Origin: Deinococcus aestuarii
Lineage (GTDB): Bacteria; Deinococcota; Deinococci; Deinococcales; Deinococcaceae
Reading direction: 5' to 3'
NCBI RefSeq assembly: GCF_018863415.1
Contig: NZ_JAHKSN010000009.1
Location: 1-64,000, forward strand
DNA: 64,000 nt
Part shown: positions 9,810 through 19,457 of the stretch, one piece after another
Layout of the letters: each line of letters begins with the position of its first letter
Numbering within the stretch: the first letter of the stretch is position 1
Translations under genes and position numbers: made by a program
The notes under the pieces: generated by a model
Told to the model about the DNA's origin: nothing
What the model saw: only the letters and a program-made list of their open reading frames with translations
Databases searched by the model: none

Positions 9810-11258
9810 ATGAACCGCAGACTGACCCTGACCGCCCTGATTCTGGCCGCGCCCGCCCTGGCCTCGACGGCGGAGGCCGCGCCCGGCTCCTGGCGGGGCA
9901 CGATCTACATGAGCGCCGCGGATTACGCGCCCAACTTCCCGGGCGTGAAGAAAGAAAGCCAGCTCAAGGTCTTCCAGCAGATCGCCGACGAGTACGAGAA
10001 ACTCTATCCCGGCATCAAGATCCGGTTCCACAACCAGCCCATCCCCGACACGAACACCATGATCCGGGTGAAGGCGGCGGCGGGCGAACTCTTCGACGTG
10101 TACTGGGCCCAGGCCTACAGCCTGAATTCCACCCTGCCCAAGGGGGTGGCGGTGGACCTCGCGCCCGCTTTCAAGCAGCCCAACGCCTATATCCCCGGCA
10201 ACAAGGCGTGGCAGGATGTGATGGACAAGGCCCAGCTCGCCGAGGGCCGCAACCCCAGCGGCGCCGTGTACACCCTGAGCGGCGACAAGGTGGCGTACAC
10301 GATCTTTTACAACAAAGACCTCCTCAAGAAGGTCGGGATCACCAAGGCGCCCGCGACCTGGCCCGAACTCATCGCCGCGTCGAAGAAGCTCCAGGCCGCC
10401 GGGATCTTTCCCATGCACGCCGTGCCCGCCTACCCGTGGTGGAGCCGCCACTTCCTGACCGACTTCTACAGCAAGGACTACGCCAAACTCACGGGCTACG
10501 ACGGCCTGCCCGGCCAGTCGCCGCTCGACGAGGCGGTGGCGATTCATAAGGGCATCCTGACGCCCAAGGACGACCGCTTCATGTCGTGGTGGCCGGTGAT
10601 GAAGCAGTTCACCGACACCTGGCCGAAGGACTACCTCACCGCCGACCCGGCCAAGAACTACGACGCCTTCCAGGACTTCGTGGGCCAGAAAGAGGCGATG
10701 CTCTACGAGGGCAGTTACAAGGTGCGCGAGATGCTCGACGCGGGCGTGAAGTTCCCGGTGGGGGCCTTCAACTTCCCGAAGCTCTCCAAAAACGAGAGCA
10801 AGTACACGACCGGCGTGAACACGGCGAACGCCTACTCGGGCACGGGCGGCTTCCAGTTCGCGATGAGCACGCCGCTCGCCAACAAGACCATGCGTGAGAA
10901 GGGCAAGCCCGAGGCGGTGCTCGACTGGATGCGCTTTTTCGGAACGCCGAAGAACCTCCAGCGCCTGACCACCGAGCAGGGCACCTACGCGCCCACCTGG
11001 CCCGGCACGAGCGTCAAGCTGGCGCTGAGCAACTTCGACTCCGGGGCGATCACGTCGCAGATCAAACTGCCCGAGCGGTCCATCGGGGCGCAGACCGCCT
11101 CGGCGAACCTGGGCTGGGTGGACATGCAGCGCATCTTCGGGCTGTACCTCAGCGGGAACATCACGCTCGACCAGGCCAAGGCGCAGGCGCAGACGGTGCT
11201 CGACCGAGCGGCGCAGGACTACGCCCGCAAGAACAAGGTCGACCTCTCCAAGTACTGA
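9810..11258 (+). CDS. Carbohydrate ABC importer, extracellular binding protein (family 1)
   Basis: A 482-residue exported binding protein. A signal peptide (MNRRLTLTALILAAPALAST) precedes a mature domain typical of family-1 oligosaccharide binders, with FQQIADEYEKLYPGIKI near residue 55 and the AAAGELFDVYWA strand. The ATG at 9810 follows GGAGGAG, which decides the start over an upstream ATG at 9789. It is followed by a strong hairpin and then two permease genes; no ATPase gene is present here, so a shared MsmK-like ATPase encoded elsewhere is expected. Ligand unknown. Confidence 0.92.
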   Translation: MNRRLTLTALILAAPALASTAEAAPGSWRGTIYMSAADYAPNFPGVKKESQLKVFQQIADEYEKLYPGIKIRFHNQPIPDTNTMIRVKAAAGELFDVYWAQAYSLNSTLPKGVAVDLAPAFKQPNAYIPGNKAWQDVMDKAQLAEGRNPSGAVYTLSGDKVAYTIFYNKDLLKKVGITKAPATWPELIAASKKLQAAGIFPMHAVPAYPWWSRHFLTDFYSKDYAKLTGYDGLPGQSPLDEAVAIHKGILTPKDDRFMSWWPVMKQFTDTWPKDYLTADPAKNYDAFQDFVGQKEAMLYEGSYKVREMLDAGVKFPVGAFNFPKLSKNESKYTTGVNTANAYSGTGGFQFAMSTPLANKTMREKGKPEAVLDWMRFFGTPKNLQRLTTEQGTYAPTWPGTSVKLALSNFDSGAITSQIKLPERSIGAQTASANLGWVDMQRIFGLYLSGNITLDQAKAQAQTVLDRAAQDYARKNKVDLSKY

Positions 11259-11274
11259 GGAGGCAGGCTCCCGC

Positions 11275-11340
11275 ATGAGTGACCGTCCGTATCTGCTCAC
11301 GACCCTGAGCCACACCTGGCCGATAAGCCGGGCCGCCTGA
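11275..11340 (+). CDS. Candidate 21-residue small ORF between binding protein and permease
   Basis: ATG at 11275 opens a 22-codon frame (MSDRPYLLTTLSHTWPISRAA) preceded by GGAGG at 11258-11262, 12 bases upstream. It ends one base before the hairpin at 11342. It could be a translated leader linking ribosome movement to that hairpin, or chance. No homology can be judged at this size. Confidence 0.3.
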   Translation: MSDRPYLLTTLSHTWPISRAA

Positions 11341-11341
11341 C

Positions 11342-11391
11342 GGCAGGCCGGGAGGGACGCCCACGCGCGCCTCTCCCGGCCTGCCCCTTTT
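11342..11391 (+). terminator. Intra-operon hairpin with short U-run
   Basis: GGCAGGCCGGGAG (11342-11354) pairs perfectly with CTCCCGGCCTGCC (11373-11385) and is followed by CCTTTT. It sits after the binding-protein gene and before the permeases, the usual place for partial termination or 3' protection that gives more binding protein than membrane subunits. Confidence 0.7.
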
Positions 11392-11409
11392 GCCCGAGAA
11401 GGAGACACC

Positions 11410-12333
11410 ATGACCGCCGTGCCCGGTTTTCGCCCCGGCTCCTCCCCCCGGCGGGACACCCTCGCCCGGTTGCGCCGGGGCTGGCCCGCCTACCTCTTCC
11501 TGCTGCCGACCCTGCTGCTGGTCGGGTACTTCTCGTACTACCCCGCCTACATCGCGGTCACGCGGGCCTTCACCGACTGGGACGGCCTGAACGTCCCGAA
11601 CTTCACCGGAGTAGAAAACTTCCAGCGGGCGGTCAGCGACCCCGTGATGGGGCAGGCCACCCTGAACATGGCGATCTGGGTGGTGCTGGGGCTGATCCTC
11701 GCCCTCTTGCCGCCGCTCCTGATCTCGGAGCTGATCTTCCACCTGCGCGGGCGGCGTCGGCAGTACGCCTACCGGACCCTCTTCGTCATCCCCATCGTGA
11801 TCCCGTCGCTGGTGCTGCTGCTCGTGTGGGGCAGCTTCTACCGCAGCGACGGGTTGCTCAACACCCTGCTGGGCTCGGTCGGGCTGGGCGGGCTGCGGCA
11901 CGACTGGCTCAGCGACCCCGGCACGGCGCTCTACAGCCTGATCTTCCTGGGCTTTCCGTACGTCGACGCCTTCAACTTTCTGCTGCTGTACGCGGGGCTC
12001 CAGGGCATCCCGCAGGACGTGTTCGACGCCGCGAAGATCGACGGTGCGACGGGGTGGCGGCGCGTCTTGAGGGTCGACCTGCCGCTGCTGCGCCCGCAAC
12101 TGGGGCTGATCGCCGTGCTCGCCATCATCGGGAACGTCCAGTACTTCATCAGCCCGCTGGTGCTGACCTCGGGCGGGCCGGGCTTTGCGACGACCGTGCC
12201 CGCCCTGCTGATGTACTTCACGGCCACGCGGGACGGCGAGTACGGCTACGCGATGGCGATTGCCGTGCTGCTGATGATCCTCGTCGTCGCGCTGACGGGC
12301 CTCTCACGCTGGATCAGCCGGGGGTCGAGATGA
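11410..12333 (+). CDS. Carbohydrate ABC importer, permease 1 (MalF/UgpA type)
   Basis: A 307-residue inner-membrane protein with six hydrophobic segments. The coupling-helix EAA motif appears as FDAAKIDGATGWRRVLRVDL near residue 210, the site that contacts the ATPase. AAGGAG lies seven bases before ATG. Its stop codon overlaps the start of permease 2 in ATGA, so the two are translationally coupled and form the heterodimeric channel for the 9810 binding protein. Confidence 0.93.
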   Translation: MTAVPGFRPGSSPRRDTLARLRRGWPAYLFLLPTLLLVGYFSYYPAYIAVTRAFTDWDGLNVPNFTGVENFQRAVSDPVMGQATLNMAIWVVLGLILALLPPLLISELIFHLRGRRRQYAYRTLFVIPIVIPSLVLLLVWGSFYRSDGLLNTLLGSVGLGGLRHDWLSDPGTALYSLIFLGFPYVDAFNFLLLYAGLQGIPQDVFDAAKIDGATGWRRVLRVDLPLLRPQLGLIAVLAIIGNVQYFISPLVLTSGGPGFATTVPALLMYFTATRDGEYGYAMAIAVLLMILVVALTGLSRWISRGSR

Positions 12334-13181
12334 CGGCCGGGCCGCGCCGCGTGGGCCTCACGCCGGGCGAGATCGTCCGCCAGGCGGTGCTCATCCTCTT
12401 CGGGCTGCTCGCCCTCTTCCCGCTGTACTTCAGCCTCGTCAACTCCTTCAAGGACCGGGTGCAGTACGCGGAGAACCTGCTCAACGTCCCCTCCACGCTC
12501 CACCCGGAGAATTACGGGGTGGCCTGGACGCAGATTCAGGGTCCGCTGCTGAACTCGGTGATCGTCACGGTGACGAGCGTGCTGGCGACGCTGGTGCTCG
12601 CTTCCCTGAGCGCCTACGCCTTCGCGCTGATGGACTTCCCGGGGCGGCACCTGCTGTTCGGCGTCACCTTCGCCCTCCTGCTCGTGCCGGAGTTCCTGAC
12701 GCTGATTCCGCTGTACGTGCAGATTCGCAACCTGACGCTGCCGAGCAACTACCTGGCGATCATCCTGCCCACCATCGCCGCCGGGCAACCGTTTGCCATC
12801 CTGGTGCTGCGGGCGGCCTTCGAGGCGATCCCGAAGGACATGCTGGAGGCCGCGCGGCTCGACGGGGCCGGGCACCTGCAACTGCTGCGCCGCATCGTGC
12901 TGCCGATCAGCCTGCCCATCCTCATCAGCGTGGCGATCATCCGGCTGATCCCGGTGTGGAACGAGTACCTGCTCCCATCGCTCGTCCTCGACGAGGCGCA
13001 CCGCACCCTGCCCGTCGCCCTGGTGAGCTTCCAGGGGGGAGGGGCCGCCACCGCCGTCACCCCGAACTACGGGGCGCTGATGGCCTCGTACGTGCTCTCG
13101 GCGGTGCCGCTGCTCGTGCTCTTCGCCTTCCTGATGCGCTACTACATCCAGGGGGTGACGAGCGGCGGGGTGAAGGGGTAA
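12330..13181 (+). CDS. Carbohydrate ABC importer, permease 2 (MalG/UgpE type)
   Basis: A 283-residue membrane protein with the family start (LFPLYFSLVNSFK) and the EAA loop [20 protein letters not shown] near residue 170. ATG overlaps the previous stop by four bases. It is last in its operon, followed by a terminator at 13200-13226. Confidence 0.93.
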   Translation: MTAGPRRVGLTPGEIVRQAVLILFGLLALFPLYFSLVNSFKDRVQYAENLLNVPSTLHPENYGVAWTQIQGPLLNSVIVTVTSVLATLVLASLSAYAFALMDFPGRHLLFGVTFALLLVPEFLTLIPLYVQIRNLTLPSNYLAIILPTIAAGQPFAILVLRAAFEAIPKDMLEAARLDGAGHLQLLRRIVLPISLPILISVAIIRLIPVWNEYLLPSLVLDEAHRTLPVALVSFQGGGAATAVTPNYGALMASYVLSAVPLLVLFAFLMRYYIQGVTSGGVKG

Positions 13182-13199
13182 CACCGAGCACCACAGGAA

Positions 13200-13226
13200 A
13201 AGGGCCCGGCATTCCACCGGGCCCTT
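13200..13226. terminator. Bidirectional hairpin terminator
   Basis: AAGGGCCCGG (13200-13209) and CCGGGCCCTT (13217-13226) form a perfect 10-bp stem with a 7-base loop between two convergent genes. An outer AGGAA/TTCCT pair extends it, and CTTCCTGTTTT follows on the + side. Confidence 0.8.
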
Positions 13227-13249
13227 CCCGCTTCCTGTTTTGCCTGGAC

Positions 13250-13792
13250 TCAGCTTCCGGGCAGCGCCTTGGCCTCTTCGAGGTGGCGGGCCACGGCGGG
13301 CTGGATCTTCGCCGCGTAGGCCAGAGCCTGCTGATCCTTGCCGACGCTGCGGTAGGTCTCGATCAGGTCGAGGGTCATCTGGTGGCCGCCCACCTGCACG
13401 TTCTTGTACGCCGCGTCGAAGGCCGCGCCCGAGAGCGTGGTCAGGCGGTTGTACTGGAGGCGCTGGTCGGCGCCCGGCTTGTCGGCGATCCGCACGCCCT
13501 TGGCGTTGGCGAGGGCCCGCAGCTCAGCCTGTGCGCGGGTGTGCTCGGTGATCATCTGCTGGGCGTAGGCGCGCACGTTCTGGTTCGTGCTCTTTTGCAG
13601 GGCGAGCTGCGAGGTCGTGATCTCGGTGAGGTTGCTCATGCTCGCCACTTCCATGAAGAGCACGTCGGTGTCGTTCGAGACCTGCGCGGTGGTCACCGGC
13701 CCGACGGGTTGCTGACCTTCGGCGCCCCCGGCGAGAGCGGCGGGAATCACGAGACTCAGGGCGGTGGCGGCCGTCAGAAAACGTTTTTGCAT
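13250..13792 (-). CDS. Exported DUF4142 protein
   Basis: A 180-residue secreted protein with a signal peptide (MQKRFLTAATALSLVIPAAL) followed by an all-helical DUF4142 domain. This has the typical pattern of two helices carrying TSQLALQKSTNQNVRAYAQ and MITEHTRAQAELRALA. The fold is ferritin-like; no function is established for the family, and several copies per genome are common in Deinococcus. GGAGGG precedes the chosen ATG, so an upstream in-frame extension was dropped. Confidence 0.88.
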   Translation of the reverse strand: MQKRFLTAATALSLVIPAALAGGAEGQQPVGPVTTAQVSNDTDVLFMEVASMSNLTEITTSQLALQKSTNQNVRAYAQQMITEHTRAQAELRALANAKGVRIADKPGADQRLQYNRLTTLSGAAFDAAYKNVQVGGHQMTLDLIETYRSVGKDQQALAYAAKIQPAVARHLEEAKALPGS

Positions 13793-14084
13793 GGTGGTCC
13801 CTCCGTTGTTGAACTTCCTCCAGTTTGGCAGAAGGTAAGTCCCTGTAAACTCGTCCCCCTTCATACAGCCGTGAGCCCCTCCAAAGAGAATCTTGAATTC
13901 ATCAGTGGACGTAGGAAAAGCTACGGTGGTAACCAGACCTTTGTTATGACACCACCCTTACGGAAGAGCTTTCCCCGGTTGATCACCGAAACTTTGTAAG
14001 AAGTCGTAGTTTTGCTACTGCCGTCTGAAGATGTCTTGGGCGAAAGGCCACACGAGGTCGGGCACGCTTGCCCATGCTAGGCGC

Positions 14085-14441
14085 ATGAAACCCATTTCTC
14101 CGCGTCTGCACGGCATCATCGATTACGTGGCCTGCGGCACGATGGTCGCCGCGCCCTCGCTGCTGGGGCTCAACGGCGCCGCCCGCACTGCGTCGTACGC
14201 CTTCGCGGGCACGTACTTCGTGATCAGCGCGCTGACCGACTATCCCCCCGCCCTGAGCCGGATGATTCCCTTCCCGCTCCACGGCAAGATCGAGCTGCTG
14301 AGCGCACCCGCGCTGGCCGCCCTGCCCTTTGTGGTGGAATCGTTCAAGGGTTCCAAGGAACGCGCGTACTTCCTGGGGCTGGCGGGTGTCGTGCTCGGCG
14401 CCTACAGCCTGACCGACTGGGAGGCGGACCCGGACGCCTGA
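14085..14441 (+). CDS. Small integral membrane protein of unknown function
   Basis: A 118-residue protein with about four hydrophobic segments, starting MKPISPRLHGIIDY. It has conserved-looking polar loops, RLHGIIDY and FPLHGKIELL, the latter two thirds of the way in. I do not know a function. ATG at 14085 was chosen over an upstream frame start because the preceding residues are not membrane-like. The 292-bp gap before it (13793-14084) is relatively AT-rich and probably holds the promoters of both flanking genes. Confidence 0.75.
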   Translation: MKPISPRLHGIIDYVACGTMVAAPSLLGLNGAARTASYAFAGTYFVISALTDYPPALSRMIPFPLHGKIELLSAPALAALPFVVESFKGSKERAYFLGLAGVVLGAYSLTDWEADPDA

Positions 14442-14458
14442 CGGGAAGAGAATGAAGA

Positions 14459-14491
14459 AGCAGGAGGCCGCCTTCGCCGCAGCCTCCTGCT
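14459..14491. terminator. Bidirectional hairpin terminator
   Basis: AGCAGGAGGC (14459-14468) pairs perfectly with GCCTCCTGCT (14482-14491), between the convergent membrane-protein gene and the GH43 gene. Confidence 0.75.
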
Positions 14492-14509
14492 CGTATCGAC
14501 TCCTCCCCG

Positions 14510-16321
14510 TCAGTCCTTGAGGCGATACACCCGCACGTAGTCGAAGCGGGTGGTGAAGCCCGCCCCGCCCATCGAGACGAGGCCAATCTTGGCCTGTCCG
14601 AGGGTGTGGGTCCAGGTGCCGCCGCGCGTCCAGTTCACGCCGTCGCGGCTGGAATAACCCGTGTAGGTCTCCTCGTTGCCGCTGGCCCGGCGCACGACTC
14701 GCAGCCAGGTGTCGCGGCCCGGCGAGGCGAGGACGGTGTTACCGTAGCGGGGATAGCCGGTCGGAACGACGTCGACCTCCTTGGCGAACTCGATCTGGCG
14801 GGTGTTGAAATTGGAGAAGACGGCGACCTTGAGGAAGCGGTTGTCGTCCCCGTACAGGATGAGGCCACCCTGCGAGTAGTTGAAACAGCACCCCTCGTCG
14901 GGCAGGTTGATGCTGAGCTTGACCTCGACGGCGTAGTTCCCCGCCGGGGCGTCCTGGGTCAGCACGGAGGCGGTGTTGCTGTCCACATACAGGTCGGCGG
15001 ACTGGGTGTCGAAGCGGAAGGTGCCGTCCTCCAGTCCGGCGACGCCCGCAGCGGGCGGGCGCACCCACGTCCAGCGTGGGGCGAGGGTCGCCCCGGTGAA
15101 CTCGTCGCTGTAGGCATCGAGCTTCTCGCCCACGGCGTCGTCCGCGAGCACGGGCGAGGCGGGAGCGGTCTTCTCGCCGGGCTGGGCGGCGGGGGCAGGC
15201 ATCGGCTTGTCGGATGCCCAGGCGCCGCCCCGCACGGTGGGCCAGCCGTCCACCCAGTCCACGGGGTCGAGGAGCATCGGGCGCTTGTTGATGTTCCGGG
15301 TCACGTCGAGGTAGGGGTCGGAGCGGTCGATGGCGTGGTAGGCCGTCCAGTCGCGCCCGGCGGCGTCCTGGAAGACGACGTTGTGGCCGGGGCCGACCCA
15401 GCGGTTGCCGTTCATGCTGATCACGGGGGTGCCGCCCACCCGGGGGTCCAGCAGCGACACGCCGTCCCGGTCCACGAAGGGCCCCGTCGGGCTGGCCGAG
15501 CGGCCCACGAAGACGCTGTAGCCCGTCAGCGGCCCGCCGCAGCAGTTCGTGGCGGAGGCCATCAGGTAGTAGTAGCCCTCGTGCCGCACGACCTGGGCGC
15601 CTTCGTAACGGTTGTCGAGGGCGACCTCGCGTTGGGTGGCCGGGTCGGTCCGGAGCCCGTCCTCGCTGAGCTGCCGCACCGAGATGCCGCCGAAGTAGCT
15701 CCCGTAATACATCCAGCGGGTGCCGGAGGCGTCGGTCAGGACTTCGGGGTCGAACACCCAGCGCCGCCCGTTGGGGTCCGCGCCGGGTTGGGGGGCGGGC
15801 TGCGGCTCCACGACGGGCGCGCCGCTGTCTGTCCAGGGGCCGGTCGGCGTGGGCCCGGTCGCCACCCCGATGGCGCTGCCGCCCGCCTTGGTGTCGGAGG
15901 CCGTGTAGTAGAGCAGGTACCTGTCCCCCTGCCGCACCACCTCGGGGGCCCACAGGCCCGCGTCGTCCTTCACCCAGCTCGGCTTCGTCGTGAAGGCGTC
16001 GCCCACGTACGTCCAGTTCACGAGGTCGGTGGACTTCGCCATGCTGATGAGGTGGAAGACGAGGTTGCCCTGCGCGTCGCGGTCCTGCGCGTTGTGCGGG
16101 TCGGTGGTGCAGTAGAGGTACCAGTTCGAATCCGCCCCGCGCAGGATGTCGGGGTCGGCGCAGGACTCGACGCGGGTGCCGTCGGCCTTGGTGATGGCGG
16201 GCGGGTTGGAGTAGGTGCGCCCGGTCTGAGGAGGCTGGAAGCGGTCACAGCCCGAGAGGAGCAGGGCGCCGAGGACGGAGGGGGCGAGCAGGGCGGAGCG
16301 CAATCGGGCGGGACGCGTCAT
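14510..16321 (-). CDS. GH43 glycosidase lipoprotein with a C-terminal concanavalin-like domain
   Basis: Secreted, lipid-anchored arabinan- or xylan-degrading enzyme, 603 residues. The signal peptide ends in the lipobox LLLSGC. The five-bladed GH43 propeller spans about residues 35-370. The general base Asp lies in SCADPDI near 56, the second Asp in RWVFDPEVL near 190, and the proton donor Glu in RYEGAQVVRHEGYYY near 240. GPGHN near 310 is typical of arabinanase-like members. Residues ~400-603 resemble a DUF1349/LamG-type beta-sandwich, often carbohydrate-binding. GGAGG precedes ATG. Last gene of the polysaccharide locus that begins with the binding protein at 22007. Confidence 0.9.
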   Translation of the reverse strand: MTRPARLRSALLAPSVLGALLLSGCDRFQPPQTGRTYSNPPAITKADGTRVESCADPDILRGADSNWYLYCTTDPHNAQDRDAQGNLVFHLISMAKSTDLVNWTYVGDAFTTKPSWVKDDAGLWAPEVVRQGDRYLLYYTASDTKAGGSAIGVATGPTPTGPWTDSGAPVVEPQPAPQPGADPNGRRWVFDPEVLTDASGTRWMYYGSYFGGISVRQLSEDGLRTDPATQREVALDNRYEGAQVVRHEGYYYLMASATNCCGGPLTGYSVFVGRSASPTGPFVDRDGVSLLDPRVGGTPVISMNGNRWVGPGHNVVFQDAAGRDWTAYHAIDRSDPYLDVTRNINKRPMLLDPVDWVDGWPTVRGGAWASDKPMPAPAAQPGEKTAPASPVLADDAVGEKLDAYSDEFTGATLAPRWTWVRPPAAGVAGLEDGTFRFDTQSADLYVDSNTASVLTQDAPAGNYAVEVKLSINLPDEGCCFNYSQGGLILYGDDNRFLKVAVFSNFNTRQIEFAKEVDVVPTGYPRYGNTVLASPGRDTWLRVVRRASGNEETYTGYSSRDGVNWTRGGTWTHTLGQAKIGLVSMGGAGFTTRFDYVRVYRLKD

Positions 16322-16352
16322 TCGGACCTCCGGGGGAATGGGAAGGCTCAGC

Positions 16353-17273
16353 TCAGGGGTGGACCGGCTCGGGCAGCGCGGACGGCACTCCGCCTTGCCA
16401 CCGCAGCGGCGCGGCGTGAAGTTGCCGCTTCGTGCGTTCCTCGTTCCAGGCGTGGAAGATCAGGATGTCCTCGCCCCCGCCCTGGGTGACGCTCGCGTGG
16501 CCGGGGCCGCGCAGGTGTCCGGCGGTCCGCAGCACGTTCGCGCCGGGACTGGGCTCCGTCCACGGGCCGAGCGGGTGCTCCGCGACCGCGTGCCCCACCC
16601 CGTAGCTCTCGTTCGTCCACGCGCCGCCCGAATACAGCAGGTGATAGCCGCCGCCCCGGTAGAGCACGAAGGGGCCCTCGAGCGTGTGCCAGTCGTACAC
16701 GGCGCCGTACATCGTGCGCGCCCGCTGGTAGATCTGCCAGTCCCCGGTCGCGCGCAGGATCGTCCGCGCCCCCTCCAGCCGCGTCATGTCTTGCAGCTCG
16801 GCGGCGGCGAGCACGGTGCCGGGGCGGTCGGTCGTCAGGTCGTCACGCGCGTAGAACAGCCACCACGAGCCGTCGGGCGCCCGAAAGGGGTGCGGGTCGA
16901 TGGCGAAGGGTTCGTCCGGCGTCATGTTCACGCCGAGGTCGGTGAAGGGCCCGAGTGGATCTTGCGAGGTCGCCACCCGCAGGTGGTGTCCCTTGTCCCC
17001 CTGCCCCACCGAGTAGTACAGGTAAAAGGTATCGCCTTGCCGCGCGACTTCCGGCGCCCAGTAGTCCTGCTCCTCCGGGGTCAGCGGCTCCAGCGCCCCC
17101 CCGTGCGAGGTCCAGTGGACGAGATCGGTCGAGGACAGCACCTCGAAGGCCCGTTGCCCCTCCCGCCCGTTGAGGCCGGTGCCGTAGGCGTAGTACGTGC
17201 CGTCCACGAACAGCACGAAGGGGTCGGCGAAGTTGCCGGGGTAGAGGGGTTCTTGTGGGAGGGGCTCACGCAT
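16353..17273 (-). CDS. GH43 glycosidase, cytoplasmic
   Basis: A 306-residue GH43 enzyme without signal peptide, so it probably acts on imported oligosaccharides. The triad is visible: Asp in NFADPFVLF near residue 17, Asp in AIDPHPF near 125, and Glu in [15 protein letters not shown] near 190. The length equals a bare catalytic domain. Arabinofuranosidase or beta-xylosidase activity is inferred from family and context. Upstream in-frame sequence belongs to a dispersed repeat and was excluded. Confidence 0.9.
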   Translation of the reverse strand: MREPLPQEPLYPGNFADPFVLFVDGTYYAYGTGLNGREGQRAFEVLSSTDLVHWTSHGGALEPLTPEEQDYWAPEVARQGDTFYLYYSVGQGDKGHHLRVATSQDPLGPFTDLGVNMTPDEPFAIDPHPFRAPDGSWWLFYARDDLTTDRPGTVLAAAELQDMTRLEGARTILRATGDWQIYQRARTMYGAVYDWHTLEGPFVLYRGGGYHLLYSGGAWTNESYGVGHAVAEHPLGPWTEPSPGANVLRTAGHLRGPGHASVTQGGGEDILIFHAWNEERTKRQLHAAPLRWQGGVPSALPEPVHP

Positions 17274-17364
17274 GGAGGGGCCTTTCGCGGGGGGAGACGG
17301 GGATGGTGCACACGGAAGAAGGCCGGGGTTGGATTGGAGACGGAGGGCGGTTGGAGGGCGCCTG

Positions 17365-17510
17365 CGGTGCCCCCCTCCCAGTCTCCCCCACGAGGGGGGA
17401 CTCGTAGAGCTGCGCAGCAGAGGAGCAAGAACGCTGGAGCCTGGGCGCTTTTTCTCCCTCCCCGTGGGGGACTCGGAGAGCTTCTCGCAGGGGGCCGGGG
17501 AGGGAGCACG
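17365..17510. repeat. Two family-B hairpin repeats between GH43 genes
   Basis: Two related palindromic elements lie here. One (about 17370-17440) runs on the minus strand and contains TCCCCCACGAGGGGGGA. The other (about 17455-17506) runs on the + strand with the core GACTCGGAGAGCT then GGGGGCCGGGGAGGG. They match copies at 48404-48538 and 51358-51412. They fill most of the 279-bp gap 17274-17552, which has no gene. Confidence 0.65.
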
Positions 17511-17552
17511 CCCAATGCATCCCAACCGAACAGGATGACAACCCGCTCCACC

Positions 17553-18578
17553 TCAAGGCGTCGGCCTCACCTGAGGCGTCACGGTCGGGCCACTCACCCG
17601 CACCTTGCCCCCGCCGAAGGTCACCCGGTCGAGATACAGGCTGCGGTAGCCCACCTCGTCCCCGATGCGCCCCGCCGTCCAGGCGTGGTAGGCGAGCCAG
17701 GTGCGCCCCGCCCCGTCGGTGACCACCGTCTGGTGCCCCGGCCCGGCGACCGTTCCCTTGCTCACGAGGATGGGGTTCTCGGGCGCCTTGCGGTAGGGCC
17801 CGGTGACCTTCGAGGCGGTCGCGTAGCCCACGGCGTACAGGTCGCTGTCGAACGGCCCCGCCGAGTAGAGCAGGTAATACACGCCGCCCTCGCGGTGGAG
17901 GGTGGGCGCCTCGATCACGTTGCCCTCCCAGAGCTGGAAGTTCTGGATGAGGGCCGTCTCCCTGCCGGTGAGCCGCAGCCCGGTCGCGTCGAGGGGCTGG
18001 AGGTAGATGTTCGTGGCCTGATTGCAGCAGTTGCCGTCGTTCTTCCACAGGAGGTAGAGCTTCCCGTCCGCGTCGCGGAAGGGGCTGGCGTCGATGCTGC
18101 CGCCCTCGCCGAGCTGACAGACGAGGGGACCGCCCGGCGCGGGCTGGAAGGGCCCGGCGGGGGCCGCCGAGGTCGCCGCGCCGATGCACTGGCGCCCGCT
18201 CTCCTCGTGCCAGGCAGTGAAGTACAGAACGTACCTGTTCCCCACCCGCGCCACCTCGGGCGCCCAGGTGCGGCCCAGCTTCGCCCAGCCCGGCAGCGTG
18301 GGCATGGCGTCGCCCCCCACCTCCCAGCGCACGAGGTCGCGGCTGACCGCGTGGGGCACGTTGGCGCTGGCGCTGTTCGTCGCGTAGGCGTGGTAGGTGT
18401 TCCCCACCTTCAGGATGGCGGGGTCGGGGAAATTCTGGTCGAGGACGGGGTTCTTGAAGATGCCCGTGGCGGTCGTGGCGGGCCGGGTCGCCGTGCCCCC
18501 ACTCCCCCCCGCCAGGGAGGAGGCCGGGGCGAGGACGGCGCCGAGCGTCAGGGCGAGGGCGAGCCGGGCCGTCCTCAC
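17553..18578 (-). CDS. Secreted GH43 glycosidase
   Basis: A 341-residue exported GH43 enzyme: signal peptide [20 protein letters not shown] with a GTG start, then a Ser/Gly/Thr linker and the propeller. The triad is Asp in NFPDPAI near 51, Asp in SIDASPFRD near 165, and Glu in [13 protein letters not shown] near 230. The GTG overlaps the stop of the upstream permease gene as GTGA, so production is coupled to the transporter. With the neighbouring enzymes it fits arabinan or arabinoxylan breakdown outside the cell. Confidence 0.9.
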   Translation of the reverse strand: MRTARLALALTLGAVLAPASSLAGGSGGTATRPATTATGIFKNPVLDQNFPDPAILKVGNTYHAYATNSASANVPHAVSRDLVRWEVGGDAMPTLPGWAKLGRTWAPEVARVGNRYVLYFTAWHEESGRQCIGAATSAAPAGPFQPAPGGPLVCQLGEGGSIDASPFRDADGKLYLLWKNDGNCCNQATNIYLQPLDATGLRLTGRETALIQNFQLWEGNVIEAPTLHREGGVYYLLYSAGPFDSDLYAVGYATASKVTGPYRKAPENPILVSKGTVAGPGHQTVVTDGAGRTWLAYHAWTAGRIGDEVGYRSLYLDRVTFGGGKVRVSGPTVTPQVRPTP

Positions 18579-19456
18579 TCCTTCATCCCGGTGGTGGAGA
18601 GGCCCGCGATGAGGTAGCGCTGGGCGAGCAGGTAGGCGATCAGCACGGGGACGCTGGCGATGGCGGTCGAGGCCATCAGCTTGCCGTACTCGGTGACGTA
18701 GCGCTGCGAGAAGGTGTTCACGCCGACGGGCAGGGTGAGCTTGTCGAGGTCGGTGATCACGAAGGTGGGCCAGATGAAGTTGTTCCACGAGCCCATGAAG
18801 GCGAAGACCGCCAGCGTCACCAGGGAGGGGATGCTCAGCGGCAGGATCACGTGCCACAACACCTGAAGGGAGTTGGCTCCGTCGAGCCGCGCGGCCTCCT
18901 CCAGCTCCCTGGGCAGCCCCATGAAAAACTGCCGCAGCAGGAAGACGCCGAAGGCCCCCGCCAGCCCCGGCCAGATCAGCGAGTGGAAGGAATTGATCCA
19001 GTCGAAGCGGATCATCATCAGGTACGACGGGATCAGGGTGATCACGCCCGGAATCATCAGCGAGCCCAGGATGAACCAGAAGATCGCGTCGCGGCCCGGG
19101 AACCGCATCCGCGCGAGGGGATAGGCCGTCAGGGCGCACAGGGCGACGTGGAGCACCGTGTAGACGGTCGCCACGAAAAAGGAGTTCCACATCCACCGCA
19201 GGATGTTGCCGTCCGGCGAGGTCAGCACCTCGCGGTAGTTCTCCAGGGTGGGGCGGGCCGGGAACCACTGGGTCGGCGTGGAGATCACATCCGTCTCGGG
19301 CTTGATCGACGTGGTGATCATCCAGTACATCGGCGCGAGAAAGACCAGGGCGAGCAGGCACAGCAGCAGGAAGCGCGGCACGTCGCGCGGGCCCCGGCGG
19401 GGCGGGGCGCCCCGCGTGGTGGCGACCGCCGGAAGGTCACGGGCGGGGGCGGCCAT
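18575..19456 (-). CDS. Polysaccharide-locus ABC importer, permease 2 (MalG type)
   Basis: A 293-residue membrane protein with six hydrophobic segments. The EAA loop [21 protein letters not shown] is near residue 190, the N-terminus is arginine-rich, and a [10 protein letters not shown] start motif is near residue 45. It starts one base after the upstream permease stop and overlaps the downstream GH43 gene by GTGA. It pairs with the 19458-20399 product. Confidence 0.93.
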   Translation of the reverse strand: MAAPARDLPAVATTRGAPPRRGPRDVPRFLLLCLLALVFLAPMYWMITTSIKPETDVISTPTQWFPARPTLENYREVLTSPDGNILRWMWNSFFVATVYTVLHVALCALTAYPLARMRFPGRDAIFWFILGSLMIPGVITLIPSYLMMIRFDWINSFHSLIWPGLAGAFGVFLLRQFFMGLPRELEEAARLDGANSLQVLWHVILPLSIPSLVTLAVFAFMGSWNNFIWPTFVITDLDKLTLPVGVNTFSQRYVTEYGKLMASTAIASVPVLIAYLLAQRYLIAGLSTTGMKE

Positions 19457-19457
19457 C

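Noticed and set aside
13865..14084. Radiation/desiccation response motif of Deinococcus near TTATGACA at about 13943
   Set aside because: The second half of the 17-bp palindrome is absent.
16338..18617. Very long open frame antisense to the GH43 genes
   Set aside because: High-GC shadow frame: the opposite strand encodes enzymes with full catalytic motifs, and the antisense protein is low-complexity Gly/Arg/Val.
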